The position numbers and the translations under genes are program-made. Positions 43,067-51,548 of a DNA stretch of 64,000 nt are shown here, one piece after another. The stretch spans positions 4,525,501 through 4,589,500 of the forward strand of contig NZ_CP059997.1 of NCBI RefSeq assembly GCF_018736145.1, read 5' to 3'. Origin of the DNA: Amycolatopsis sp. CA-230715 (GTDB lineage Bacteria; Actinomycetota; Actinomycetes; Mycobacteriales; Pseudonocardiaceae). Numbering within the stretch: position 1 is the first letter of the stretch; each line of letters starts with the position of its first letter. The notes under the pieces were generated by a model. The model did not search any database. It was not told where the DNA came from and was given only the letters and a program-made list of their open reading frames with translations.

Positions 43067-43376
43067 TTCTTGCTCCTTCGGATCGAATGGAAGAACCGTA
43101 CCGCCGGGGTCCGACAGTTCCGGTACGGAAGGTATTCGGCCGAATGGGCGTGCGGCGGTACGAGTTCGCACCACTCACGCCGTTCATAAGAGCTTAGTTT
43201 CCGCGAGAAGCGCTTCACGAGACGCCTAGATCGAAAGGCTCTACAGTGGCGAAAGAGCGCGAGAGATCTGTCGTGCTCTTTCGCAGGTGGTGCAGAAAAG
43301 AACCAGGGCTCCCGTTCCGGTGAAACGGTTGTGCCGCGCTCTCCCCGGACGGGTCGCTCGCTCTAGGTTGTGCCGT
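43067..43376. other. 310-nt intergenic region before the first DUF5753 gene
   Basis: Contains a hairpin (43249-43258 with 43275-43284, 10 bp), the box GGTGAAACGGTT at 43319-43330, and a leaderless -10 TAGGTT at 43364-43369 (7 nt before ATG). A 24-codon frame from GTG 43248 covers the hairpin but has no other support. Confidence 0.5.
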
Positions 43377-44252
43377 ATGAAGGACACCGGACAGCAGGAC
43401 TCCTCCGTGCGGGCGAGAGAGCTCGGGCACGCGCTGAAACTCGCCCGGCAGCGCGCGAACCTGACCGGGCGCGCGCTGAGCCAGAAACTGTCGTGGCCCC
43501 ATGGCAAGCTCTCCTTCATCGAGAACGGAAGGAGGCCGATCACCGAGGCCGAGGTCGCGGCATGGCTGGCGAGCTGCGGGCCGCTGATTCCCGAGGAGTA
43601 CGAACGGTTGCGCGCGATGGCGAAGGAACCGGACACCGGCTACCGCGCCTGCCCGCACGACTCGGAGCTGCCGGTCCGACTCCGCTCCCTGACCGTGCAG
43701 GAGAACGCGGCGCGCGAGGTCACCGCCTACGACCCGCTGGTCATCCCGGCTTCCTTGCAGACCGAGGACTACGTGCGGGCGCTGGTCGACTGGAGCGCGC
43801 GGTTGCCGCCGTCCCAACGGGAAATGCGGGTGCTCGCGAGCATGGAGCGCCAGGAGATGCTGTACGCGCGCGGTGGCCCGTCGCGGACGTTCTTCGTGCA
43901 GGAAAGCGCCTTGCGCATGAAGCTCGGCGACGCGAGGACCATGTACGAGCAGATCCTGTTCCTGGTGCTCGCGTCGTCCGAAGGGCTTTGCCCGGTGCGG
44001 GTGGTGCCCAACTCCGGCGGCCCGTTCCGCGCGCTGGGCGGCGGTTTCCGGTTGATGGACTTCGACGAGTGCCCGACGGTCGCCTACGCGGAAGGGAGTT
44101 CGGCCGGGGTGTTCCTGGAACGTCCTGCCGACATAGTGCGGTATCGAGGATATTTCTCACGGCTCGAGAACGCGGCGCTGAATCGGGACGAGTCGCGCGC
44201 GTGGCTGCTTGACCTGGCAGGTTCGTACGAGCGTGCGGCGAATGCCAACTGA
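43377..44252 (+). CDS. XRE-family regulator with DUF5753 domain
   Basis: 291 aa. N-terminal HTH (LGHALKLARQRANLTGRALSQKL, HGKLSFIENGRRPIT) and DUF5753 domain (YDPLVIPASLQTEDYVRALVDW, MERQEMLYARGG, EQILFLVLASSEGLCPVRVVPNSGG). Same class as the gene at 17.7 kb but only distantly alike. ATG 43377 is leaderless. Its promoter region is duplicated before the next gene. Confidence 0.88.
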   Translation: MKDTGQQDSSVRARELGHALKLARQRANLTGRALSQKLSWPHGKLSFIENGRRPITEAEVAAWLASCGPLIPEEYERLRAMAKEPDTGYRACPHDSELPVRLRSLTVQENAAREVTAYDPLVIPASLQTEDYVRALVDWSARLPPSQREMRVLASMERQEMLYARGGPSRTFFVQESALRMKLGDARTMYEQILFLVLASSEGLCPVRVVPNSGGPFRALGGGFRLMDFDECPTVAYAEGSSAGVFLERPADIVRYRGYFSRLENAALNRDESRAWLLDLAGSYERAANAN

Positions 44253-44291
44253 AAACGCCGGTGCACGTGCGCACCGCCGCTCGTTCCTTGC

Positions 44292-44349
44292 GGTGAAACG
44301 GTTCCGAAATACTGCCGCCGGACGCGCTCGGAGGTTTAGCGTGCCACGC
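44292..44349 (+). promoter_or_regulatory. promoter copy before the HTH-less DUF5753 gene
   Basis: GGTGAAACGGTT (44292-44303), GGACG at +17, and a -10-like TAGCGT (44337-44342) have the same spacing to ATG 44350 as the corresponding elements before the first DUF5753 gene (46 nt from box to ATG in both). Confidence 0.5.
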
Positions 44350-45006
44350 ATGACCGGAACAACACGGTACGAATCCACGACCGGGGAAAGAGCCGGGACG
44401 CTCGCCGCGGAGCCCGATACGGGTTTCTGGCTGCGGGCCGGCGTCCCCGGAAGCCCAGCCAAACCGCGATCCGTCGTCGCGGCGGAAACCACGGCGCGCT
44501 CGATATCGAGCTACGAGCCGCTGGTGATACCGGGTCTTCTGCAGTCGGCGGCCTACGCGCGGGAACTGTTCCGCTGCAGCCTCTTCACGCCGGAACAGCA
44601 GGAGGTCCGGATCGCCTACCGGCTCTCCCGCCAGGAACTGCTGCACAAGAGCGAGCGGCCGTACGCGGAGTTCTTCGTGCACGAACGGGCCCTGCGCAAC
44701 ATGGTCGGCGACAGCCGCGTGATGCAGGAGCAGAGCATGCACCTGTTCCTCGCCGCCGCGCACGGCGAGTGCGTGGTGCGGGTGGTGCCGCGCGCGGTCC
44801 GCTCGTTCGCGGTGATGGATTCCTTCAGCCTGTACGAATACACCGCGCAGCCGTCGGCGATCTACGCCGAGAGCATGAGCGGTGGCATCTTCGTCGACGA
44901 ACCGAGCCAGGTGGCGCTCTACCGGAAGGTGCTCGAGCGGCTGCGTGATCGCGCCCTGAGCCCTGAGGTGACCAGGACCCTGCTCGCCCGCCTCGCCGAC
45001 GCCTGA
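44350..45006 (+). CDS. DUF5753 protein without helix-turn-helix
   Basis: 218 aa. Aligns with the DUF5753 half of the upstream gene (SYEPLVIPGLLQSAAYARELF, RLSRQELLHKSERPYAEFFVHERALRNMVGD, ECVVRVVPRAVRSF) but has no DNA-binding domain; the first 50 residues are unrelated. It may act as a dominant partner or ligand-sensing subunit for the full-length regulator. ATG 44350 is chosen by the conserved promoter spacing; GTG 44341 with GGAGG 6 nt upstream is the alternative. Confidence 0.8.
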   Translation: MTGTTRYESTTGERAGTLAAEPDTGFWLRAGVPGSPAKPRSVVAAETTARSISSYEPLVIPGLLQSAAYARELFRCSLFTPEQQEVRIAYRLSRQELLHKSERPYAEFFVHERALRNMVGDSRVMQEQSMHLFLAAAHGECVVRVVPRAVRSFAVMDSFSLYEYTAQPSAIYAESMSGGIFVDEPSQVALYRKVLERLRDRALSPEVTRTLLARLADA

Positions 45007-45029
45007 CCGGAGAAACCGGGCTGTGAAAA

Positions 45030-45070
45030 GCACTGGAGGCCATCCACGGACCGTGGATGGCCTCCAGTGC
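45030..45070. terminator. bidirectional terminator, 20-bp perfect stem
   Basis: 45030-45049 and 45051-45070 are exact inverse complements around a single A, in the 76-nt gap between the convergent DUF5753 and sseC genes. Flanked by AAAA and AAAAA, so it can terminate in both directions. Confidence 0.85.
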
Positions 45071-45082
45071 GGGAAAAACCGC

Positions 45083-45394
45083 TTACGCGACCGCGACGGC
45101 GAGCTGGTGCACGCCGGGCCCGTCCGCGTTGACCGAAGCCTCACCGTTGCCGGTGCGGTGCAGCGCGCGCACCGTCCAGGTGCCCGGCGCCGCGTAGAAG
45201 CGGAAGTCGCCCTCGGGCGAGGTGACGACCTCGCCGGTGAAATCGCCACCGGAGTCCAGCAGCCGCACGAACGCGCCGCCGAGCGGGCCGTCCGAGCCGG
45301 TCACCTTCCCGGCCAGCACGACCTGTCCCCTGGTGTCCTCGTGCACATCGGTCGCCGTCTGCACCGGTGCGCCGCACCCGTCGTTCGCCGCCAT
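45083..45394 (-). CDS. sseC: DUF1416 (SseC-like) protein
   Basis: 103 aa. Contains GCGAPVQTATDVHED, GQVVLAGKVTGSDGPLGGAFVRLLDSGGDFTGEVVTS-type beta-sandwich repeats and a C-terminal ALHRTGNGEASV. Homologue of mycobacterial SseC (Rv0814c), always next to the rhodanese SseA/CysA2; role in sulfur transfer presumed but undefined. ATG 45394 overlaps the sseA stop (TGATG), so translation is coupled. Confidence 0.88.
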   Translation of the reverse strand: MAANDGCGAPVQTATDVHEDTRGQVVLAGKVTGSDGPLGGAFVRLLDSGGDFTGEVVTSPEGDFRFYAAPGTWTVRALHRTGNGEASVNADGPGVHQLAVAVA

Positions 45395-46230
45395 CACTTC
45401 GCTCCCAGTTCCACCGGCACGCCGACCAGCGAGCCGTATTCGGTCCACGATCCGTCGTAGTTCTTCACATCGGCCTGGCCGAGCAGCTCGTGCAGCGCGA
45501 ACCACGCGATCGACGAGCGCTCGCCGATGCGGCAGTAGGCGATGGTCGGCTTGGCCTCGTCCAGCCCCGCTTCGGCGTAGAGCTCCTTGATTTCGTCCTC
45601 GGTCTTGAACGTGCCGTCCTCGTTGGCGACCTTCGCCCACGGCACGTTCAGCGCGCCGGGGATGTGGCCGGGCACCTGGGACTGCTCCTGCGGAAGGTGC
45701 GCGGGCGCGAGCAGCTTGCCGGAGAACTCGTCGGGCGACCGGACGTCGACGAAGTTCTTCGCGCCGATGGCCTGCACGACCTCGTCGCGGAAGGCGCGGA
45801 TCGAGGTGTCCGGCTCCTTGGCCTTGTAGTCGGTCGCCTCGCGCTTGACCTCGTCGGTGTTCAGCTCGCGGCCGTCGAGCTCCCACTTCTTGCGGCCGCC
45901 GTCGAGCAGCTGGATGTTCTCGTGGCCGTACAGCTTGAAGTACCAGTACGCGTAGGCCGCGAACCAGTTGTTGTTGCCGCCGTAGAGGATCACGCGGTCG
46001 CCGTTCGAGATGCCCTTCTCGGACAACAGCTTCTCGAACGACGCCTTGTCGACGAAGTCGCGGCGGACCGGGTCCTGCAGGTCGGTGCGCCAGTCGAGTT
46101 TCACCGCGCCGCGGATGTGGCCGCCGTCGTAGGCGGTGGTGTCCTCGTCGACCTCGGCGAACACGACACCGGGGGTGTCCAGGTTGTCCTCAGCCCACTG
46201 GGTGGTCACCAGGACGTCTTCACGGCTCAT
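45394..46230 (-). CDS. sseA: thiosulfate/3-mercaptopyruvate sulfurtransferase (rhodanese)
   Basis: 278 aa, two rhodanese domains. Active-site loop CRIGERSS with Cys233 in the C-terminal domain; the N-terminal domain (YDGGHIRGAVKLDW, GNNNWFAAYAYWYFKLYG) is non-catalytic. The CRxGER loop is typical of the thiosulfate sulfurtransferase group (mycobacterial CysA2, Rv0815c). Transfers sulfane sulfur to cyanide or thiol acceptors. First in a coupled pair with sseC and preceded by a DUF4395 gene and a leader peptide. Confidence 0.93.
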   Translation of the reverse strand: MSREDVLVTTQWAEDNLDTPGVVFAEVDEDTTAYDGGHIRGAVKLDWRTDLQDPVRRDFVDKASFEKLLSEKGISNGDRVILYGGNNNWFAAYAYWYFKLYGHENIQLLDGGRKKWELDGRELNTDEVKREATDYKAKEPDTSIRAFRDEVVQAIGAKNFVDVRSPDEFSGKLLAPAHLPQEQSQVPGHIPGALNVPWAKVANEDGTFKTEDEIKELYAEAGLDEAKPTIAYCRIGERSSIAWFALHELLGQADVKNYDGSWTEYGSLVGVPVELGAK

Positions 46231-46274
46231 GGAGGCGGTACTCGCTTTCTTTGTTCGGGAAAGGGGTTCTTCCG

Positions 46275-46709
46275 TCAGGACGGCTGGCCGCTCGGCGTGA
46301 ACCGGCGGATCAGGAGGTACATCTCGCACCCGAGGCAGAAGTTGAACGCCGCGTTGAGGAACGCCGCGAACAACGCGAACGCCGTCGCCACCACGCCGAG
46401 CGCGGTGACGTCCGTCGCGTAGCCGATGGTGCCGACGAGCGCGAACACGAACCCGACGGCCTGGGCGAACCGCAGCGGCGCCGCGTCCTCCCGCTCGGTC
46501 GGCGGAGAAAGCCTCGGTGCGACCAGGTACCGGTAGAGCAGGGAGTACGGGGCGGGCTTCAACCCGATGAACGCGCCGATCGCGAACACCACCGTCTGCG
46601 CGGCGAGCAGCGGCCACCACCCGGTGACGAGCACGACCGCGAGCACGATCGTGGTGAGGATGGCCGCGAAACGCGGGCCGCGGGGGTCCACGGCTGGTCC
46701 TGCTGACAT
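46275..46709 (-). CDS. DUF4395 membrane protein
   Basis: 144 aa with four hydrophobic helices and the conserved C-terminal FNFCLGCEMYLLIRR motif (two close cysteines), typical of DUF4395 proteins found beside sulfurtransferase and thioredoxin genes. The CxxC could act in thiol or sulfide handling at the membrane. It lies 44 nt upstream of sseA and downstream of the leader peptide, so it is part of the same operon. Confidence 0.85.
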   Translation of the reverse strand: MSAGPAVDPRGPRFAAILTTIVLAVVLVTGWWPLLAAQTVVFAIGAFIGLKPAPYSLLYRYLVAPRLSPPTEREDAAPLRFAQAVGFVFALVGTIGYATDVTALGVVATAFALFAAFLNAAFNFCLGCEMYLLIRRFTPSGQPS

Positions 46710-46796
46710 GTCAACTCCCGAAGGGGCGAGGAGGAGAAGGGCGCTGAGAAGGGCGCGCCAGGTGCTCCCGGCGGTTCGGGCCGTGCTCGACCCGGG

Positions 46797-46895
46797 TCAG
46801 GCCGGACAGAGGCTGCTGCGCACACGGCACAGGTCGACCGCGCGGCGCTGGGTCAGATAGCACCGCGTCGGACGATCAAGGGGCAGCCCGTACAC
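46797..46895 (-). CDS. Cys-containing regulatory leader peptide
   Basis: 32-codon frame from GTG 46895, ending RRAVDLCRVRSSLCPA and stop. The core LTQRRAVDLCR...LC is the actinobacterial putative leader peptide found before sulfur-metabolism genes. It contains three cysteines, so ribosome stalling could report cysteine supply. 87 nt separate its stop from the DUF4395 start. Likely controls DUF4395-sseA-sseC. The N-terminal start is less sure than the conserved core. Confidence 0.8.
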   Translation of the reverse strand: MYGLPLDRPTRCYLTQRRAVDLCRVRSSLCPA

Positions 46896-46937
46896 AGGGG
46901 TCAGGGTACCCGGGGTCCCTCAGAGTGGGAACCTCTC

Positions 46938-47372
46938 TCACTCTCCGGGACGCATCCCGGCATTCGGGAGATGCGGGCGCAACGCGTCGAGCAGGGAGTC
47001 CGCCTTCGGGACGCCGCCGACGCGCAGCAGCTCGTGGCCACCGGGGCCGAGCGCGAGCGTGGTCGGAGTGCGGAGCACGCCGAGCTGCTGGGCCACTTCG
47101 GGGCGCTGGGTGACGTCGAAGTCGACGTGGCGCAGGCCGTCGGTGCCGTCGGCGAGCGTGGACAGCACGGCGCGCGCGTGGCGGCACGGGGCGCAGAACG
47201 TGGTCGAGATCTGGAGCAGGGTGACGCGCTCGGGGTCGAGCACCTCGGTGACCGCGGCCGGGAGATCAGGTGCAGCATCGAGCACTTTGACCCGCCCTTC
47301 GCGCCGCCGCAGGAGCAAGCCCGCGGCGGAAGCGACGGCGAGCACGCCCAGCACCACCCACAGCCCGGCCAC
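46938..47372 (-). CDS. thioredoxin-family protein (ThiX-like)
   Basis: 144 aa. N-terminal transmembrane helix (about 4-22), basic loop, then a thioredoxin fold with active site C60-A-P-C63 (STTFCAPCRHARAV) and a cis-Pro loop LRTPTTLALG. Probably membrane-anchored. The M. tuberculosis counterpart is thiX (Rv0816c). GTG 47372 starts 7 nt after the DUF2993 gene, so the two are co-transcribed. Confidence 0.87.
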   Translation of the reverse strand: MAGLWVVLGVLAVASAAGLLLRRREGRVKVLDAAPDLPAAVTEVLDPERVTLLQISTTFCAPCRHARAVLSTLADGTDGLRHVDFDVTQRPEVAQQLGVLRTPTTLALGPGGHELLRVGGVPKADSLLDALRPHLPNAGMRPGE

Positions 47373-47378
47373 GTGCCA

Positions 47379-48281
47379 TCACCTTCCCGTGGTTTCGCCG
47401 GTGCCCTTCACGCCCGCGAAGGTGACACCCTTCGCTTCGCCGTTCAGCGTCACGCCGCCGTCTTCGACCTTCACCGAGGTCGGTTTCACCTGGAACGGCA
47501 GGGTACCGGTGTCGATCGTCGTCTTCAGGCTGCCGACGAGCAGCTTGGACACGGCCTTTCCAACGACGTTGGGCACCGAGTCATTCCCCAGTTCCACGCG
47601 CTCCGGGGTGATGTGGATCTTGGTGCCGTCGATTTCGATCATCGCGTAGCAGGTGAGTTCGAAGTGGTTGCCGCCGAAATTCAGGTTCCCGGAGATCTTC
47701 ACGCCCGCCGACGACTGGTTCGTCGACTTGTCCGGGGTCGTGGTGGTGGTCTCGTCCGGTTTCGCCTCTTCGCCGGACTTCACCATCTGCTCGCTGGCGG
47801 ACTCGATCCGGAAGTCCTTGATCTGGGTCAGCGGCTCGATCCTGGCGATGTCGCTGCCCTTGATCTTGATCTGGCCTTCGAGCGTGCCGATCTTGATCGC
47901 GTTGGTGTTGCCGTTGATCAGATCCGACAGCGGCGCGGTCACGTCGCGCAACTCCGCGCTGATCGCGACGTCACGAAGTTTGTTCTCGAACTTCACGCCG
48001 GAGGCCTGGATCGAAATGTGGCTGTAGTCACCGCCGATCGCCTGCGTGCTGAACGGGAAGCCGTGAATGGTGACCGACGGGTCGTCGCTCAGCTTGAGCT
48101 GCTCCCGCGCCTTCTGCGACACCGTGTGCTCGGCGATGGCCGCGAGCCCGAAATCGGCCCCCACCAGCACGAGCACCAGGATTCCGAGGATGATGAACAC
48201 CTTCTTGGCGCGCCTGCCGCCCCGGTTGCGCCGCGGCTGCCCCGGGGGCCGGTCGTACTGCGTCACGGGCCTGTTCACCAT
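47379..48281 (-). CDS. DUF2993 (LmeA-like) lipid-binding envelope protein
   Basis: About 300 aa. A basic, Pro/Arg-rich cytoplasmic start, one transmembrane helix (about 28-50), then a DUF2993 domain: FGLAAIAEHTVSQKAREQL, VTIHGFPFSTQAIGG, LEGQIKIKGSDIA and a C-terminal beta-rich part. A Thr-rich insert (ETTTTTTPDKSTNQSS) interrupts it at about 190. In mycobacteria a DUF2993 protein (LmeA) binds phosphoinositides in lipomannan synthesis. Start is ATG 48281, GTG 48278 or GTG 48311; GGAAG favours the first two. Confidence 0.82.
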   Translation of the reverse strand: MVNRPVTQYDRPPGQPRRNRGGRRAKKVFIILGILVLVLVGADFGLAAIAEHTVSQKAREQLKLSDDPSVTIHGFPFSTQAIGGDYSHISIQASGVKFENKLRDVAISAELRDVTAPLSDLINGNTNAIKIGTLEGQIKIKGSDIARIEPLTQIKDFRIESASEQMVKSGEEAKPDETTTTTPDKSTNQSSAGVKISGNLNFGGNHFELTCYAMIEIDGTKIHITPERVELGNDSVPNVVGKAVSKLLVGSLKTTIDTGTLPFQVKPTSVKVEDGGVTLNGEAKGVTFAGVKGTGETTGR

Positions 48282-48432
48282 CACTTCCGATCTGTTGCCG
48301 CTGGTCGTCACCCTGCTGCCTGAACTGTGATGCGACCGTCAGGCTTAGGTACTCGGCGGGTTCACCCGCTATTCTCACTCAGCACCGACCGAGGCCGTAC
48401 CCGAGGCGACCATGGAATGAGGCGGTGTGGCG

Positions 48433-49185
48433 ATGAGCCTGGACCTGCTGGTGCTGACCCCGGAGCCCGAGGCCACCTCGGTGTTGCCCGCGCTCGATCT
48501 GCTGCCGCACACGGTACGCGTGCGCGCCCCCGAGGTGACAGCGCTCCTCGACGCGGGGCACCGCGATGTGATCCTTCTCGACGCGCGCACCGATCTCGCG
48601 TCCGCGAAGAGCCTCTGCCGCCTGCTCAAGGGTACCGGCGAGGACGAGGCGACGACGCCGATCATCGCCGTCGTCGGCGAGGGCGGGCTGGTCGCGGTGA
48701 GCGCGGAATGGCGCACGGACGACATCCTCCTGCCCACCGCGGGGCCGGCCGAGGTGGACGCCAGGCTGCGGCTGGCGACCACGCGCGACGGCGCGCAGAG
48801 CCACGCGGACGCGGAACTGCGCGTCGGCGATCTCGTCATCGACGAAGCGACCTACACCGCGCGCCTGCGCAAGCGCACGCTCGAGCTGACCTACAAGGAG
48901 TTCGAGCTGCTCAAGTACCTCGCCCAGCACGCGGGCCGCGTCTTCACGCGCGCCCAGCTGCTGCAGGAGGTGTGGGGCTACGACTTCTTCGGCGGCACCC
49001 GCACGGTCGACGTGCACGTCCGGCGGCTGCGCGCGAAGCTCGGGCCCGAGCACGAGCAGATGATCGGCACCGTCCGCAACGTCGGCTACAAGTTCGAGCG
49101 GCCGGTCAAGGGCGGCAAGCCCGCGGTCACCGAACTGCCGGTGGACACCTCCGCGCTGGACACGGACGCCTTCTCCCGGTCCTGA
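48433..49185 (+). CDS. glnR: GlnR, OmpR-family nitrogen regulator
   Basis: 250 aa. Receiver-like N-terminal domain with Asp50 (ILLDARTDL) but without a paired kinase gene, and an OmpR-type winged helix (RLRKRTLELTYKEFELLKYLAQHAG, EVWGYDFFGGTRTVDVHVRRLRAKLG). This is the orphan global nitrogen regulator of actinomycetes (Rv0818 position in M. tuberculosis). ATG 48433 preferred; GTG 48427 possible. mshD follows 27 nt later. Confidence 0.92.
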   Translation: MSLDLLVLTPEPEATSVLPALDLLPHTVRVRAPEVTALLDAGHRDVILLDARTDLASAKSLCRLLKGTGEDEATTPIIAVVGEGGLVAVSAEWRTDDILLPTAGPAEVDARLRLATTRDGAQSHADAELRVGDLVIDEATYTARLRKRTLELTYKEFELLKYLAQHAGRVFTRAQLLQEVWGYDFFGGTRTVDVHVRRLRAKLGPEHEQMIGTVRNVGYKFERPVKGGKPAVTELPVDTSALDTDAFSRS

Positions 49186-49212
49186 CCCCGGCGCGCCGGA
49201 TAGGCTGGTCCG

Positions 49213-50133
49213 GTGCTGAACGCGGTGTGGTCGGACGAGCTGTCCGAGTCCGAAACGGCCGAGGTGCTGGAGCTGCTCACGGCGGCGAACGAGGTCGACG
49301 GCAGGCCGGAACTGCCGTCGAACGGGGCGTTGCCGGGTGAGTTCACCGGCGGCGCGCACCTGCTCGCGCGGGTCGACGGCGATCTCGTCGCCTACGCGCA
49401 TCTCGATCTCGACGGTGACAGCTTCGGGCGCAAGGTCGTCGAGCTGATCGTGCGCCCCGACCGCCGTCGCCGCGGCCACGGCGGCGAACTGACCGAAGCG
49501 CTGGTGACGCGCGCGGGCGTCCGCGAAAATCCGGACACGCTGCGCGTGTGGTCGCACGGCGATCATCCCGGGGCGGCGAAGCTGGCCGAGCGCGCCGGGT
49601 TCACGCGCGCCCGTGAACTGCTGGTGATGCACGTCGACGTGCCGCCGGAGGGCTGGCCGGAACCCGCGCTCCCCGACGGCGTCCGCCTGCGCACCTTCGT
49701 GCCGGGCCAGGACGAGGAGGCGATGGTCGCGGTCAACGCGCGCGCCTTCGACTGGCACCCCGAACAGGGCGCGCTCACCGTCGACGAGGTCCGCGAGACC
49801 GAGGACGAGGACTGGTTCGACCCGGCGGGCTTCTTCCTCGCCGAGAAGACCGACGGCACTCTTCTCGGTTTCCACTGGACGAAGGTGCATCCGCCGAACC
49901 CGCGCCGGTTCGGCGGCGAGCCCGCCGGTGAGGTGTACGTCGTCGGCGTCGATCCCGGTGCGCAGGGCGGCGGGCTCGGAAAGGCGCTGACCACGGCCGG
50001 TCTGAAGTACCTCGCGGACCGCGGTCTGAGCCAGGTGATCTTGTACGTCGAGGGTGACAACGCGGCCGCGGTCGCGGTGTACGAACGGCTCGGTTTCGTA
50101 CGGTCCGAAGTAGACGTCCAGTACGGACGCTGA
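49213..50133 (+). CDS. mshD: mycothiol synthase MshD
   Basis: 306 aa with two GNAT acetyltransferase domains (LIVRPDRRRRGHGGEL in the first; VGVDPGAQGGGLGKALT in the second) and the C-terminal YERLGFVRSEVDVQYG. Acetylates Cys-GlcN-Ins to mycothiol, the actinobacterial low-molecular-weight thiol. GTG 49213 is leaderless (TAGGCT, 6 nt, GTG). Confidence 0.95.
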   Translation: MLNAVWSDELSESETAEVLELLTAANEVDGRPELPSNGALPGEFTGGAHLLARVDGDLVAYAHLDLDGDSFGRKVVELIVRPDRRRRGHGGELTEALVTRAGVRENPDTLRVWSHGDHPGAAKLAERAGFTRARELLVMHVDVPPEGWPEPALPDGVRLRTFVPGQDEEAMVAVNARAFDWHPEQGALTVDEVRETEDEDWFDPAGFFLAEKTDGTLLGFHWTKVHPPNPRRFGGEPAGEVYVVGVDPGAQGGGLGKALTTAGLKYLADRGLSQVILYVEGDNAAAVAVYERLGFVRSEVDVQYGR

Positions 50134-50220
50134 CGTTGGGCCACTTGGCGGTCACCCAGCGCCGAACAGCAGGTCACGGGCAGGACACAGGCGCGTAGCG
50201 CTCCTCACACTGGCGGCCTT

Positions 50221-50242
50221 GTTCACCTTTCGTTCACCCTTT
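50221..50242 (+). promoter_or_regulatory. PHO box (PhoP site) upstream of pstS
   Basis: Two 11-bp direct repeats, GTTCACCTTTC and GTTCACCCTTT, match the actinomycete PHO box consensus GTTCACC. They lie 83 nt before pstS, predicting PhoP activation under phosphate starvation. Confidence 0.88.
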
Positions 50243-50324
50243 GACGGCCAGCCGTCCACCGGGGCTCCCTACTGTCCGGATCCGACGAATCCCGTACTTG
50301 ACCGTGTGATCCGGAGGAAATCCA

Positions 50325-51458
50325 GTGAAGATTCTGCGGCCTCTCGTGCCCGCCGGCATCGTGGCGAGCGCCGCTCTCGTGCTCGCTGCGTGTGGCTCCG
50401 ACCCCGCCGCGAACAACAGCGGCAGTGGCCAGAACTCCGGCGCACCCGCGGCGACCGGCACCGCGCAGGTCGACTGCGGCGGCAAGCCCGCGCTCAACGC
50501 GGAAGGCTCGTCCGCGCAGAAGACCGCGATCGACATCTTCGTGCAGAAGTACTCCCAGAAGTGCGCCGGGCAGCAGCTCACCTACCAGCCCAGTGGTTCC
50601 GGCGCGGGCATCAAGCAGTTCAACGGCAACCAGGTCGACTTCGCCGGCTCCGACTCCCCGCTGAAGGACGGCGCCGAGGCCGACGCCGCGAAGACCCGCT
50701 GCGGCAGCGAAGCCTGGAACCTCCCGCTGGTGGTCGGCCCGGTCGCGGTCGCCTACCACGTGAACGGCGTCGACAAGCTGAACCTGACCCCCGAGGTCAC
50801 CGCGAAGATCTTCAACGGGCAGATCAAGAACTGGAACGACCCGGCGATCAAGGCGGTCAAGGGCAACGAATCCCTTACCCTGCCGGACAAGCCGATCCAG
50901 GTCGTGTTCCGCTCGGACGAGTCCGGCACCACCGACAACTTCCAGAAGTACCTGAAGGCCGCGTCCAAGGGCGCCTGGACCCAGGGTGACGGCAAGCAGT
51001 TCAAGGGCGGTGTCGGCAACGGCGCGGAGAAGTCCAACGGTGTCGCGTCCACGGTGAAGAACGCCGACGGCGCCATCACCTACGTCGAGGCCTCGTTCGC
51101 CAAGGACGGCCTGAAGACCGCGCTGCTCGACAGCGGGTCCGGCGGCGTCGAGCTCACCTCCGAGAACGTCGCGAAGGCGCTCGACGCGGCGAAGTTCAAG
51201 AAGCAGGGCACCAACGACCTGCAGCTCGACCTCGACGGCATCTACTCCAGCAACGTCCCGGGTGCCTACCCGCTGCTGCTGACCACCTACGAGGTCGTCT
51301 GCTCGAAGTACTCCGACGCGCAGGTTTCCAAGGCGGTCAAGGCGTTCCTGACGGTCGCCGCCACCGACGGCCAGAAGCCGTTGTCGGAGAAGGGTTACGT
51401 GCCGATCCCGCAGAGCCTGCAGGACAAGGTGCTCACCGCCGTCAAGGCGATCGCGTGA
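50325..51458 (+). CDS. pstS: phosphate ABC transporter substrate-binding lipoprotein PstS
   Basis: 377 aa. Lipoprotein signal peptide with lipobox LAAC (Cys at about 23) and a Ser/Gly/Asn-rich linker. Binding-domain motifs: NAEGSSAQKTAI, YQPSGSGAGIKQF, DFAGSDSPLK and VFRSDESGTTDNF, which supply the phosphate ligands. GTG 50325 follows GGAGGAAA. Followed by a strong hairpin that should limit read-through into pstCAB. Confidence 0.95.
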   Translation: MKILRPLVPAGIVASAALVLAACGSDPAANNSGSGQNSGAPAATGTAQVDCGGKPALNAEGSSAQKTAIDIFVQKYSQKCAGQQLTYQPSGSGAGIKQFNGNQVDFAGSDSPLKDGAEADAAKTRCGSEAWNLPLVVGPVAVAYHVNGVDKLNLTPEVTAKIFNGQIKNWNDPAIKAVKGNESLTLPDKPIQVVFRSDESGTTDNFQKYLKAASKGAWTQGDGKQFKGGVGNGAEKSNGVASTVKNADGAITYVEASFAKDGLKTALLDSGSGGVELTSENVAKALDAAKFKKQGTNDLQLDLDGIYSSNVPGAYPLLLTTYEVVCSKYSDAQVSKAVKAFLTVAATDGQKPLSEKGYVPIPQSLQDKVLTAVKAIA

Positions 51459-51505
51459 CAATTCGCTGACCAGGCAGGACGACCGCAGTCGATGACTGAA
51501 ATCCT

Positions 51506-51548
51506 GACGACGAACGCCCACCGGCGACACCGGTGGGCGTTCGTCGTC
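51506..51548 (+). terminator. 19-bp hairpin between pstS and pstC
   Basis: 51506-51524 pairs perfectly with 51530-51548 (19 bp, 5-nt loop). It should act as an attenuating terminator or a 3'-end stabiliser that gives more PstS than PstCAB. It ends only 25 nt before the pstC start codon. Confidence 0.8.

Noticed and set aside
43248..43322. 24-codon ORF beginning at GTG 43248 with a TACAGT-like -10
   Set aside because: Covers a hairpin, lacks any conserved motif, and the -10 overlaps the start; not enough to call a gene.
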